64,000 nt of DNA, taken from Bacteroidales bacterium KHT7. Its GTDB lineage: Bacteria; Bacteroidota; Bacteroidia; Bacteroidales; Bacteroidaceae. Position 1 is the first letter of the stretch; the number at the start of each line of letters is the position of its first letter. Under the pieces are notes generated by a model that saw only the letters and a list, made by a program, of their open reading frames with translations, made no database searches and was not told the DNA's origin. The DNA lies in assembly GCA_900102385.1 (NCBI GenBank), contig FNBQ01000009.1, positions 7,583 to 71,582 on the forward strand, in the 5' to 3' direction. Shown here one piece after another: positions 42,781 to 51,752 of the stretch. The translations under genes and the position numbers were made by a program.

Positions 42781-42818
42781 AAAATCCCTCTCTGCTGAAA
42801 TTTGCAGAGAGGGATTTT
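42781..42818. terminator. Bidirectional terminator, ybeY and S41 protease
   Basis: Fifteen-base perfect arms (42781-42795 and 42804-42818), an 8-base loop; A/T at the stem base, shared by convergent genes. Confidence 0.88.
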
Positions 42819-42839
42819 GCTTTTATGTGAAAACGACTT

Positions 42840-44420
42840 CTATTTCTTACTAAGCAACTCGATTGCCTTTTGAACCGTGGCGTTGTTTGCGTTCATTATC
42901 TCGAAGTATTCGCTCATGTCGAAGAGGTCGCGAGCTACGAGAGCCTTTACTTGCAGCGCGAGCGATTCCTTAGCCTTAGTCCATTCGTCGTCGGTGCAGG
43001 TAATCTTCTGCTCTGCGGCTTTCTCCCGAATCTCCTTCAGAATCTTCTCGGTTTCATCGTATTTCTTCATGAAAGCCTTGAAGTTAGGATATTTGCTGTT
43101 CATCGACTTACGGTTCTTGTCGATGTACTGAAGAACCACGTTGTACAGAACGCTGTGCGCAGCCACCTCACGATGATATCGGGCATATTTCATTGTGTCG
43201 AGAGGAATGAAATAGTCGGGCATTATTCCGCCGCCGCCATATACCGTGCGCTTTTGTTTGAGCGTTGTGAACTTCAGACTGTCTACAAGATGGATGCTGT
43301 CGATGTTCGTAAATTCGCCCTTGTTAAAGCGGTGGATGATGTCCTTGTGATAATCCTCGCTGTTACCCTTCTCGTAAGGCTTCTGGATGCATCGTCCTGA
43401 AGGCGTGTAGTAGTGTGCCACGGTAAGACGAATCATTGAGCCGTCGGGAAGGTCGATAGGACGCTGTACAAGCCCTTTTCCGAAGGTTCGTCGGCCTACA
43501 ACCAAGCCGCGGTCGTGGTCTTGTATTGCTCCTGTCAGAATCTCGGCTGCTGAGGCTGAATATTCGTCAACCAGTACCACGAGCGGAATCTTCTGGTATT
43601 TGCCCTCGCCGTTAGCCTTGAAACTTTCGTTTCTGACTGCTCTTCCGTGCGTGTAGACAATCATCTCGTCCTTGGCAAGGAACTCGTTTGTTATGTCTAC
43701 CGCAGCGTTCAGGAAGCCTCCGCCGTTGCCCTGAAGGTCGATAATCAGTTTCTTCATTCCTTTTTTTGAAAGGGCTGTGAGAGCGTTGTGAACCTCTTTT
43801 ATCGTTTCGAGTCCGAAGCTGCCGAACTTGAGATATCCTATTTCTGGAGTAATCATGTAGTAGGCATCTACGGTTGTTACCGGAATCTGAGCGCGTGTTA
43901 CGATGAAATCAGCAATTCCGCTTACTCCGCGGCGCACGATGCCGATTTTTACCTTTGTTCCGCGAGGACCTCGCAGACGCTTCATTATGTCTTCTTTCGG
44001 CATTTTTACGCCTGCTATAGCTGTGTCGTTCACCATTACGATGCGGTCGCCGGGAAGGATGCCCACTTTCTCCGAAGGGCCTTTGCTCACGGTTTGTATT
44101 ACGAGCAGGGTGTCTTCTGCCATGTTAAACTGAACGCCGATGCCGTCGAACGAGCCTTTCAGCGGTTCGTTGAACCTCTTCACCTCCTCGGGAGTGGCGT
44201 AGGTTGAGTGAGGGTCGAGTTGGTTGAGCATTCCCTTTATGGCATCCTCAACGAGCTTTGTCTCGTCAACCTTGTCAACATACATGTGGTTAATCAGATA
44301 TTCGGCAATCTGCAACTTGCGCATGTTCGTAGCGTTGCGGTCGTTCGTTATTATCTGAGTCTGCTGTGCCATCATGGTATTGGCGGCCAGCACGAGTAGT
44401 GCAATTATTATCTTTCTCAT
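42840..44420 (-). CDS. C-terminal processing peptidase (S41 family)
   Basis: A 526-residue periplasmic serine protease. It has a signal peptide ('[13 protein letters not shown]'), a PDZ domain (about 95-180, '[16 protein letters not shown]', '[10 protein letters not shown]') and the S41 core with the nucleophile in '[21 protein letters not shown]' (outlined, about 290) and the Lys base in '[10 protein letters not shown]' (about 316). It resembles CtpA/Prc and may trim or degrade periplasmic or envelope proteins. It starts 4 bp inside the coaD stop (ATGA overlap), so it is translationally coupled to coaD. Confidence 0.93.
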   Translation of the reverse strand: MRKIIIALLVLAANTMMAQQTQIITNDRNATNMRKLQIAEYLINHMYVDKVDETKLVEDAIKGMLNQLDPHSTYATPEEVKRFNEPLKGSFDGIGVQFNMAEDTLLVIQTVSKGPSEKVGILPGDRIVMVNDTAIAGVKMPKEDIMKRLRGPRGTKVKIGIVRRGVSGIADFIVTRAQIPVTTVDAYYMITPEIGYLKFGSFGLETIKEVHNALTALSKKGMKKLIIDLQGNGGGFLNAAVDITNEFLAKDEMIVYTHGRAVRNESFKANGEGKYQKIPLVVLVDEYSASAAEILTGAIQDHDRGLVVGRRTFGKGLVQRPIDLPDGSMIRLTVAHYYTPSGRCIQKPYEKGNSEDYHKDIIHRFNKGEFTNIDSIHLVDSLKFTTLKQKRTVYGGGGIMPDYFIPLDTMKYARYHREVAAHSVLYNVVLQYIDKNRKSMNSKYPNFKAFMKKYDETEKILKEIREKAAEQKITCTDDEWTKAKESLALQVKALVARDLFDMSEYFEIMNANNATVQKAIELLSKK

Positions 44421-44872
44421 TCTTTATTATCGGGTTGTGGCAGGAACGCGCTCACGTCCTTGCCGAAGCTTATAAGTTCTCTTACCACGCTCGAGCTTAC
44501 GCTTGTAAGTTCCGGCTCGGTAAAGAGCAGAATTGTCTCTATTCCTGCCAGCTTGCGGTTTATGTCGGCAATGGTTTCTTCGTATTCAAAGTCCTTTACG
44601 CATCTTATGCCTCGGATTATGAACTGCGCGTCCATTCGCCGTGCAAAATCGACGGTAAGGTCGTTGTACGACGCTATTTTAACCCTTGGCTCGTTCTTGT
44701 ACAGTTCGCGAAGCGTTTTCTCCCTTTCTTCGATCGAGAACATCGTTCTTTTGTTCTCGTTGTATCCTATGCCTATCACGAGCTCGTCGATAAAGGTTAT
44801 GGCACGCTTCACGATGGATGCGTGCCCTATGGTAAACGGATCGAATGTTCCGGGGAAGATAGCTCTTTTCAT
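44417..44872 (-). CDS. coaD: Pantetheine-phosphate adenylyltransferase
   Basis: Joins ATP and 4'-phosphopantetheine to dephospho-CoA. The 151 residues have the nucleotidyltransferase motif '[15 protein letters not shown]' (TxGH-type, about 8-22) and the ISSTxxR-like '[13 protein letters not shown]' (about 127-139). Sits between parE (22 bp upstream) and the S41 protease (4-bp overlap). Confidence 0.95.
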   Translation of the reverse strand: MKRAIFPGTFDPFTIGHASIVKRAITFIDELVIGIGYNENKRTMFSIEEREKTLRELYKNEPRVKIASYNDLTVDFARRMDAQFIIRGIRCVKDFEYEETIADINRKLAGIETILLFTEPELTSVSSSVVRELISFGKDVSAFLPQPDNKE

Positions 44873-44894
44873 TCGTTTTCTTCGGATTGTTTTG

Positions 44895-46892
44895 TTAGAA
44901 TTTCTCGCCTTCCGAGAGCAGTTCCTCTTCAGGACGGTCTTCCTCTATAACGAGGTTGTCGATGATGAAGTTCTGTCTTTCCGACGTGTTCTTGCCCATG
45001 TAGTATTCGAGCAGTTCCTGAACTTGGTCGCTCTTGTGCAGCGAAACCGGTTCGAGTCTGATGTCGGGACCGATGAAGTTCTTGAACTCGTCTGACGAAA
45101 TCTCTCCCAGACCTTTGAATCGGGTTATCTCCGGGTCTGGTCCGAGAAGTTCGATGGCTTCGGCTCTTTCTTCGTTAGAGTAGCAGTAGAGCGTGATGAA
45201 CTCGTTCTCTTTCTTTCTGCCTTTCTTATCTTCTTCCTTGCCCTTGAGTTTTGCCTCGAGTTTTGGCATGTTAGCCTTCTTTATCTTGCTCTTCTTGTTT
45301 CTTACGCGGAAGAGCGGAGTCTGAAGAATGAACACATGACCTTTCTTTATCAGTTCGGGGAAGAACTGAAGGAAGAATGTAATCATGAGCAGGCGGATGT
45401 GCATTCCGTCTACATCGGCATCGGTTGCCACGATAACCTTGTTGTATCTCAGTCCTTCAAGGCCGTCCTCGATATTTAGCGCAGCCTGAAGAAGGTTGAA
45501 CTCCTCGTTCTCGTATACCACTTTTTTGGTCAGACCGTAGCAGTTCAGCGGTTTTCCGCGAAGGCTGAATACGGCCTGCGTGTTAGGGTCGCGGCTCTTG
45601 GTGATGCTTCCGCTGGCAGAATCGCCCTCGGTGATGAATATTGCGCTTTCTTCAAGAAGGTCGCCTTTGGCATCGTTCAGGTGAACGCGGCAGTCGCGCA
45701 GCTTGCGGTTGTGCAGATTGGCTTTCTTGGCTCTCTCGCGTGCAATCTTAGCCACGCCAGCCATAGCCTTGCGCTCCTTTTCCGATTCCGAAATCTTCTG
45801 AATCAGAACCTCGGCAATATCCGGATTCTTGTGAAGAAAGTTATCTACCTGTTCGTGAACGAAATCGCCTACATATTTGTCGATGCTCACGCCGCCGTTA
45901 GGCTCCATGGTGAGCGAGCCGAGCTTGATTTTAGTCTGGCTCTCGAACATCGGTTCTTCCACGTTGAGCGCGATGGCTGCAACGAGTCCGTTACGGATGT
46001 CGCCGTAGTCGAAGTTCTTGTTAGAGAAGTCCTTGATTGTCTCGGCAATGTGCTTTTTGAAAGCCGACTGATGTGTTCCGCCAAGGGTCGTGTGCTGTCC
46101 GTTTACGAACGAGTGATACTCTTCGCCGCTCTGGTTTGAGTGCGTGAAGGCAATCTCGATGTCTTCGCCCTTAAGGTGAATGATAGGGTAAAGACCGTCG
46201 TTCGTCATGTTGTCGTTAAGCAAATCTTCCAGACCGTTGCGCGACAAGATGCGCCGGCCGTTGTACATAATTGCAAGGCCGGTGTTGAGGTATGTGTAGT
46301 TGCGCAGCATAACCTCGATGAATTCGCTGTGAAACTGATAGTCCTTGAACAGAGTGTTGTCGGGCTCAAAGAAGATGTACGTTCCGTTCTCGTCCTGGGT
46401 ATCCTCGGTCTTGTCGGATGTCAGCACGCCTTTCTCGAACGTTGCCGTGCGCACTTTTCCGTCGCGGTACGAGCGCACCTCGAAGTGCGAACTAAGGGCG
46501 TTTACCGCCTTTGTTCCCACGCCGTTCAGGCCGACGCTCTTCTTGAACGCCTTGCTGTCGTATTTTCCTCCGGTGTTGAGTACGCTTACCGCCTCGATGA
46601 GTTTTCCCTGCGGAATGCCTCGTCCGTAGTCTCTCACGCTTACGCGCAGATTGTCTTCTACGTTAATCTCGATGCGCTTTCCGGCGTTCATCTTGAACTC
46701 GTCGATACAGTTATCAACGATTTCTTTCAGCAGGACGTAAATTCCGTCTTCTTGGTGACTTCCGTCGCCCAGTTTTCCGATGTACATTCCGGGACGTGTC
46801 CTGACATGCTCCATGTCCGACAGGTGGCGGATGTTGTCATCTGTATAATTAACAGTTTGTTCTTGGCTTGGAATTATTTCTTCTTCTGCCAT
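44895..46892 (-). CDS. parE: DNA topoisomerase IV subunit B
   Basis: ATPase subunit of the chromosome-decatenating type II topoisomerase. The 665 residues have GHKL motifs ('[10 protein letters not shown]', 'DYGRGIPQG', '[13 protein letters not shown]'), the transducer domain and the Toprim motifs 'EGDSASG' (about 423) and '[10 protein letters not shown]'. Called ParE and not GyrB from its length, a shortened C-terminal region and the coaD/S41 context seen in Bacteroidales; GyrB is the alternative. The matching parC is not in the window. Confidence 0.88.
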   Translation of the reverse strand: MAEEEIIPSQEQTVNYTDDNIRHLSDMEHVRTRPGMYIGKLGDGSHQEDGIYVLLKEIVDNCIDEFKMNAGKRIEINVEDNLRVSVRDYGRGIPQGKLIEAVSVLNTGGKYDSKAFKKSVGLNGVGTKAVNALSSHFEVRSYRDGKVRTATFEKGVLTSDKTEDTQDENGTYIFFEPDNTLFKDYQFHSEFIEVMLRNYTYLNTGLAIMYNGRRILSRNGLEDLLNDNMTNDGLYPIIHLKGEDIEIAFTHSNQSGEEYHSFVNGQHTTLGGTHQSAFKKHIAETIKDFSNKNFDYGDIRNGLVAAIALNVEEPMFESQTKIKLGSLTMEPNGGVSIDKYVGDFVHEQVDNFLHKNPDIAEVLIQKISESEKERKAMAGVAKIARERAKKANLHNRKLRDCRVHLNDAKGDLLEESAIFITEGDSASGSITKSRDPNTQAVFSLRGKPLNCYGLTKKVVYENEEFNLLQAALNIEDGLEGLRYNKVIVATDADVDGMHIRLLMITFFLQFFPELIKKGHVFILQTPLFRVRNKKSKIKKANMPKLEAKLKGKEEDKKGRKKENEFITLYCYSNEERAEAIELLGPDPEITRFKGLGEISSDEFKNFIGPDIRLEPVSLHKSDQVQELLEYYMGKNTSERQNFIIDNLVIEEDRPEEELLSEGEKF

Positions 46893-46921
46893 TTACTTAA
46901 TAAATCTTTTTGGTTTATAAT

Positions 46922-48061
46922 CTATAGTGGCTTGGTATAGCAGCGGCGGCGCTTCGGAATCTCGGGGTTGAGATATGTCCACTGTGCCAGACCTTTGGTG
47001 TTTTCTTCGAGTTGAGGGTTTGTCTCTGCCCACTTGAATCCCATCTTCTGGTAAACCGGAATGAGGTCGTTGAATAGCAGAGAGTTGATTCCCTTGCCCT
47101 GATATTCGGGTAAAACTGCAATCAGTAGAAGTTCAACGCCGTCTTCGTGCTTCCATTTGAGTGATTTCAGAATGTGGAACCATCCGAATGGGAACAGTTT
47201 TCCTCTTGATTTCTGAAGAGCACGCACGATTGATGGGATTGAGATTCCCACGGCGATAAGTTCGTTTGTCTCGTCCGATTCAACGAGCGTAATCATGCGC
47301 ATGTCAGCCATTGGCAGATATTCCTTGACGTACTGGTCAATCTGCTTCTGCGTAAGCTTAGAGAAACCGAACAGTGGTGCGTATGCCGCATTCAGCACGT
47401 TGAAAATCTTCTGTCCGTAGCCCTTCTTGAAGATGTCGTCGTTGCCGTTCAGTTTCTTGATGTGCAGTTTGTATCGCTTAAGTGTGAGTTCGCTCACACG
47501 CGCATATTTCTCTGGAATATGGTCGGGCACCTGCATCTTCATCTCCATCCAGTCGGCATCCTTGTTGTATCCCAGTTCTTCGAGGAACTTAGGGTAGTAT
47601 GGATAGTTGTAGATGGTTGACATTGTGCCGAGTTTGTCGAAGCCCTCGATGAGCATTCCCTCGCGGTCGAAGTCGGTGAATCCCAGCGGACCCTGAATCT
47701 CGTTCATTCCGTGCTGTCTGCCAAATTCCTCAACCTTTTCGAGCAGAGCCTTGCACACGTTGATGTCTTCAATAAAGTCAATCCATCCGAATCTTACTTT
47801 CTTCAGGTTCCACGTTTCGTTGGCTCTGTGGTTTACTATCGCTGCAACTCGACCGGCCACTTTCCCGTCCTTGTAGGCAAGAAACAGTTTGGCATCGCAG
47901 AATTCGTACGCCGCGTTTCCCTCAGGAGAGAATGTTTTCATCAAGTCCGAATGTAATTCCGGAACTGCGTAAGGATTATCCTTATACAGGTCGTAATTAA
48001 AGCAGATGAAGGTATCGAGATCTTTCTTCGAAGATACCTCTCTAACAGTTATCGATGACAT
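46922..48061 (-). CDS. GNAT-fold acetyltransferase-like protein
   Basis: A 379-residue cytosolic protein. The C-terminal part has GNAT elements ('LLIAVLPEYQGKGINSLLFNDL', about 328-349, with the acetyl-CoA-binding QGKG turn), and the N-terminal half looks like a second, diverged GNAT domain ('DGKVAGRVAAIVNHRANE'). This long form is widespread in Bacteroidetes with unknown substrate. Minus-strand TATATTTG at 48093-48100 is a likely -7 box. parE follows by 29 bp, so this gene may head the parE-coaD-S41 transcript. Confidence 0.78.
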   Translation of the reverse strand: MSSITVREVSSKKDLDTFICFNYDLYKDNPYAVPELHSDLMKTFSPEGNAAYEFCDAKLFLAYKDGKVAGRVAAIVNHRANETWNLKKVRFGWIDFIEDINVCKALLEKVEEFGRQHGMNEIQGPLGFTDFDREGMLIEGFDKLGTMSTIYNYPYYPKFLEELGYNKDADWMEMKMQVPDHIPEKYARVSELTLKRYKLHIKKLNGNDDIFKKGYGQKIFNVLNAAYAPLFGFSKLTQKQIDQYVKEYLPMADMRMITLVESDETNELIAVGISIPSIVRALQKSRGKLFPFGWFHILKSLKWKHEDGVELLLIAVLPEYQGKGINSLLFNDLIPVYQKMGFKWAETNPQLEENTKGLAQWTYLNPEIPKRRRCYTKPL

Positions 48062-48110
48062 TATATTCTTGTATTGTTTTTTTGTTAGGGGGCAAATATA
48101 CTTAATTTTT

Positions 48111-49322
48111 TTATTTCTTACTGCACCTTATAATTGTTTTTTTGTTGCTTGCCGTGGTGGTGGCAAACAAATACACGCTTCCACCGTCTTTGAGCTTCAG
48201 CCTTTTTTTAAGTTCCTCGGCTGTGCTCGGAAAGTTGCGCACGGTTATGTTTGCTTGGCTTATGCCGTTGGTAAGTTCTTTCAGCTCTTTTTTGCCGAAC
48301 GAGCAGAAGCCGTCGACCTTGAATATTCGTCCCGGAAAATCCTCGGCGAGTGCGTTGCTTGTGTAAAGCTGACTGTTGTGGTGCAACTTCGTAACGCCGA
48401 ATCGGGCGGCGAGCGAGCGGTTCAGTCCTGCTTTCAGAATGGCTGAGTTAGGCTCGTACAGAAATGCGCCGATTTCATCGGTTACGGGGCAGTCGCTCTC
48501 TTGTTCTTTGCTGATGGTTGAGGCGTAGAATTGCGCGTTTCCATCGGCTGAAATGTTGAATGCGTGGATAGGAATGTCGTCTGCGGCTATGTTGCGTCCG
48601 TCTTTGCTCAGAATAAGCAGAAGTTCCTTACATTCGTTGCGTACGGCAACAACGTGAATTTGGCAGACGCTCCCCAGTTTCTGAACCGCCTGAAAAAGGT
48701 CGAGCATCGGCGATAGTTTAATCATGGCATAGTCCGATTTGTCGAGAATGAGCGGTTCCAACGCTATGATGTTCGGCTCACATTCCTCTATCAGAACCGT
48801 CTTTTTGCCCGACGCGCTCCGTCTTGCCGGGTCGAGATAGAGCCAATTCACCGGTTCCATCGTTTCGAGATGCTGGCATCCGTCGGTATTGATGATTTCG
48901 ATATGTTTGAGGTTCAACAGGTTGAAGTTCGACTCGGCTGTTTTACATAGATGCTCCTGCCGTTCAACGTAAGTTCCTTTCTTGAACATCGACCCGATGA
49001 AACTGCAATCTATGCCGAATCCACCGGTCAAATCAGCCATCGAGTTGTTGAGGCTGCTGTCAGAGGTGTTTATCTCGGCAATAACCCTCTGCTTGTATCG
49101 TGCCGTCTCCTCGCTCGAACATTGCTCCATAGACAGGTGCGGTGGATAGACGATGCCCTTTGTTGCTGCCCATGTGGGAATCTTGTGCTCAGCAATCTGC
49201 CAGCCCTCAATCTGCTCCAAGGCATACTGAAGGTTGATGTTCTTGTTTTTTGCCGATTTCAACGCAAGTTCGCGCACATTGTCGTGCTTGTGCTGCTCGA
49301 TGAATTCTAATGTCTCCTGCAT
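48111..49322 (-). CDS. Class I SAM-dependent methyltransferase with THUMP-like domain
   Basis: The 403 residues carry a Rossmann methyltransferase core in the middle: motif I 'MADLTGGFGIDCSFIG' (about 99-114), an acidic loop 'TYVERQEHLC', and the catalytic-type 'NWLYLDPARRSASG' (about 160-173). The C-terminal part has the THUMP-like RNA-binding pattern ('ALAEDFPGRIFKVDGFCSFG'). Probably an RNA methyltransferase; the target is unknown. It starts 13 bp after the M15D dipeptidase gene. Confidence 0.82.
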   Translation of the reverse strand: MQETLEFIEQHKHDNVRELALKSAKNKNINLQYALEQIEGWQIAEHKIPTWAATKGIVYPPHLSMEQCSSEETARYKQRVIAEINTSDSSLNNSMADLTGGFGIDCSFIGSMFKKGTYVERQEHLCKTAESNFNLLNLKHIEIINTDGCQHLETMEPVNWLYLDPARRSASGKKTVLIEECEPNIIALEPLILDKSDYAMIKLSPMLDLFQAVQKLGSVCQIHVVAVRNECKELLLILSKDGRNIAADDIPIHAFNISADGNAQFYASTISKEQESDCPVTDEIGAFLYEPNSAILKAGLNRSLAARFGVTKLHHNSQLYTSNALAEDFPGRIFKVDGFCSFGKKELKELTNGISQANITVRNFPSTAEELKKRLKLKDGGSVYLFATTTASNKKTIIRCSKK

Positions 49323-49335
49323 CTTTCTTCGGGAT

Positions 49336-50013
49336 TTACGGAATAACCTTGTATTTCAGAGCCTTGCATTGTGCCCTTGTTTTGAAGTTGAAGTGCCACC
49401 ATTCCGAGTTCAGGACGTGGAAACCGGCGGCTGTCATGGCGTTGCGCAGAATGCGGCGGTTGGCAACCTGCTGTTTTGTCAGAATCTTCTGCTGAATCAT
49501 CTGCTGTTCGGTGCTAACATGCGCCTCTTTGCCAAGATGGTCAACGCACGTTCCCATGTCGAGCTCCTTGCCGTTCTTGTCTACCACGGTAATGTCTACC
49601 GCCAGACCGAAGTTGTGAAGTCCTCCGCCGTGTGCCGGATTGCTCACATATCGCTGCTTGTTGGTATTCTCGACCACCTTCCACATCTGCGCCTGGATGT
49701 GCATAGGGCGGGCCGCGTCGCACACCTTCAGGTTGTAGTCGGGATATTTCTGATGTAGGATTTTCTGCGCTTTCATCAGAGCCTTTGCCGCCTCTTTCTC
49801 GAGATAAGCCTCTTTCAGGTCGGTATATAGCACTTTTCCCGTGAAGTTGTCGGCGCGCGAGTACATCAAGTCTACGACTATCGTCTTGTCCAAAGTGTGA
49901 ATATTAACATATCCTTGCTTTTCGAGTTCCTGCGCTGTCTTGCTCAGTTTCTGTGCATTGCAGAAGATAGCTGACGATGATAATGCGGCAAAAATCAGTA
50001 TTTCTTTTAACAT
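49336..50013 (-). CDS. D-alanyl-D-alanine dipeptidase (M15D, VanX/DdpX-like)
   Basis: The 225 residues have a signal peptide ('LIFAALSSSAIFCNAQ') and the M15 zinc site: His and Asp in 'NPAHGGGLHNFGLAVDITV' (SxHxxGxAxD type, about 131-149) and 'EWWHF' (about 205-209) with the base Glu and third ligand. 'DAARPMHIQ' is the substrate-binding Arg region. It hydrolyses D-Ala-D-Ala; with no vanHA genes nearby, a housekeeping role in peptidoglycan recycling is likelier than glycopeptide resistance. Likely -7 box TAATTTTG on the minus strand at 50039-50046. Confidence 0.9.
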   Translation of the reverse strand: MLKEILIFAALSSSAIFCNAQKLSKTAQELEKQGYVNIHTLDKTIVVDLMYSRADNFTGKVLYTDLKEAYLEKEAAKALMKAQKILHQKYPDYNLKVCDAARPMHIQAQMWKVVENTNKQRYVSNPAHGGGLHNFGLAVDITVVDKNGKELDMGTCVDHLGKEAHVSTEQQMIQQKILTKQQVANRRILRNAMTAAGFHVLNSEWWHFNFKTRAQCKALKYKVIP

Positions 50014-50089
50014 TTTGAATATGATTCTTATTTTCTTGCAAAATTAGCAACTTTTAGGGAAATGCCCCAAGCAAATAGGGATTTTCTTC

Positions 50090-50119
50090 TTTGTCGTGAA
50101 AAATGATGTTGTAATTTTG
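50090..50119 (+). promoter_or_regulatory. Near-consensus plus-strand promoter
   Basis: TTTG (50090-50093), an 18-bp spacer, TAATTTTG (50112-50119). It fires rightward into a stretch with no gene on that strand, ending at the hairpin at 50253-50314. Confidence 0.55.
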
Positions 50120-50125
50120 CGTGCA

Positions 50126-50314
50126 AAACAAGGATTAAAAACAGTTTTTATGATTGTGGTTTCTATAGAATTCAAAAAAGAATAAAAGGTATTATTAGGG
50201 TATTATTGGATTGATTAGTGATTTACAAGATTTGTAAGATTGAATGATTAGAAAAAGCTTCACATTTCTGCCGATCGTGAGATTAGCGTTATTGTGAAGC
50301 TTTTCGTTTTTTTT
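50126..50314 (+). ncRNA. Putative ~185-nt small RNA
   Basis: Bounded by the promoter at 50090-50119 and a 12-bp stem with T8. The only ORFs are of 11 and 17 codons (starts at 50150 and 50244). It contains the direct repeat GTATTATTAGG/GTATTATTGG and ATTGATTAG/ATTGAATGATTAG. It lies between divergently placed dipeptidase and convergent flavoprotein genes. The evidence is only the promoter-terminator pairing. Confidence 0.35.
50253..50314. terminator. Bidirectional terminator, flavoprotein gene and small RNA
   Basis: Arms AAAAGCTTCACA (50253-50264) and TGTGAAGCTTTT (50293-50304); T8 at 50307-50314 on the plus strand and T5 on the minus strand. The plus-strand T run overlaps the stop codon of the flavoprotein gene. 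Confidence 0.8.
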
Positions 50315-51527
50315 AGTCGTTGCATATTCCGTGTGCTGCCGCGTAGCCCATAGTCCATGCCGCCTGAAGGTTGAAGCCGCCGGTTATGGCATCTACGTCG
50401 GTAACCTCGCCGGCAAAGAACAGACCTTTGTATTTCTTTGCTTCGAGCGTTTCTTGGTTTAGATTGCTGAGTGCAACGCCGCCGCACGTCACAAATTCTT
50501 CCTTGAACTTGCTTTTCCCCGTAACCTGATACTCGTCGTTGGTGAGATGATGCACGAGCATGTTAAGCGACTTGCCTTGGAGTTCCTTCCATCGCATCTC
50601 GGGCGAGATGTGCGCTCTGTCGAGCAGATGTTTCCATAGACGGGCATTCAGCTCGGTTGGATATGCTGATGAAATCTGCTTTTTTTCGTTCTTTGCCGCC
50701 ATGCTTCGAAGCATATTTGCCGCGGTTTCATCGTTCTGTCCGTTGAGCCAGTTTATGCTTACCGAGGCTTTGTAGTCCGATTCTGCCAGAATACGCGCGG
50801 CAGCAGCCGACAGTTTGAGCGTTGCCGGACCGCTTATTCCCCAATGCGTTATCAGCAGCGCGCCTTGCGATTTTATCTTTGTGCCTACGAGCGTTATCTG
50901 CGCGTTCTCAACCACGGTTCCCATAAGCGATTTCAGACTCTCATCGTTTATGTTAAGAGTGAAAAGGCTTGGAACAGGCTGAACGATGTCTAAGTCGAAT
51001 CCGCTAAGCATCTCGAAGCCTTTGGCTGTCGGATGGCCTCCGGTGGTTACGAGGATTTTGTCGGCAGAGAGCGTTCCACCGTTCGTCTCAATCTCGTATC
51101 TGCCTTCGTTAAAATGGATGTTTTTCGCCTCCGTGCCGGTGAAAAGCCTTATTTTATGCCGTTCCATTAGTCTGAGCAGAGTGCCTACAATCTCCATGGC
51201 GTTCTGCGACTGCGGAAAAACGCACTCATCGTCTTGTGTAACCAGCTGCACGCCTTCGTTCTCGAACCACGCGTAGGTATCGGCATACGAAAACGTGTGA
51301 AACAGCCTTTTCATCAGTCTGAAACCACGCGGGTAGACTTGCTCAAGGCTCTTTACGTTGGCAAACGAGTTTGTGAGGTTGCATCGCCCTCCGCCGGTTA
51401 TGGCAACCTTGGCGAGAGGCTTGCTGTGCTTCTCAATAACGGTTACTTGTGCCGATGGATTCAGTCTTTTTATTTCGATAGAGGCAAAGCAACCTGCTGC
51501 CCCGGCTCCGATTATTACGATGTTCAT
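50313..51527 (-). CDS. BaiN/HI0933-family NAD(P)/FAD-dependent oxidoreductase
   Basis: The 404 residues begin with 'MNIVIIGAGAAGCFASIEIKR', an FAD-binding Rossmann motif, followed by 'SKPLAKVAITGGGRCNLTN' characteristic of HI0933/YhiN-like flavoproteins, 'KILVTTGG' and a C-terminal 'GLFFAGEVTDVDAITGGFNLQAAWTMG' (outlined). The family is named from the BaiN bile-acid reductase, but most members have unknown substrates. The ATG at 51527 is preferred; the in-frame extension upstream overlaps the -7 box TATTTTTG (51554-51561, minus strand). Confidence 0.9.
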   Translation of the reverse strand: MNIVIIGAGAAGCFASIEIKRLNPSAQVTVIEKHSKPLAKVAITGGGRCNLTNSFANVKSLEQVYPRGFRLMKRLFHTFSYADTYAWFENEGVQLVTQDDECVFPQSQNAMEIVGTLLRLMERHKIRLFTGTEAKNIHFNEGRYEIETNGGTLSADKILVTTGGHPTAKGFEMLSGFDLDIVQPVPSLFTLNINDESLKSLMGTVVENAQITLVGTKIKSQGALLITHWGISGPATLKLSAAAARILAESDYKASVSINWLNGQNDETAANMLRSMAAKNEKKQISSAYPTELNARLWKHLLDRAHISPEMRWKELQGKSLNMLVHHLTNDEYQVTGKSKFKEEFVTCGGVALSNLNQETLEAKKYKGLFFAGEVTDVDAITGGFNLQAAWTMGYAAAHGICND

Positions 51528-51701
51528 GTGCGCGATTCTGCTTTTGTTTTCTGCAAAAATAAGCATTTATGTGCATTTTGTTGCAATCTGCAAGTTTTTA
51601 ATTTGCCTGTCGTTGAGGCTGATGTAGGGCTTGTAACAACTGTTTTTCCGTGAAATATTCATCTTTAGAACATTCTTGGCACTTTTTTGTAACAACGCAA
51701 G

Positions 51702-51732
51702 TTTGTGCATCGGGGCGAAATGAATAAATTTG
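51702..51732 (+). promoter_or_regulatory. Consensus promoter of the DUF6057 gene
   Basis: TTTG (51702-51705), a 19-bp spacer, TAAATTTG (51725-51732); predicted start near 51738, 15 bp before the ATG. Confidence 0.75.
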
Positions 51733-51752
51733 CGCATATTTGAAAATCTCTG

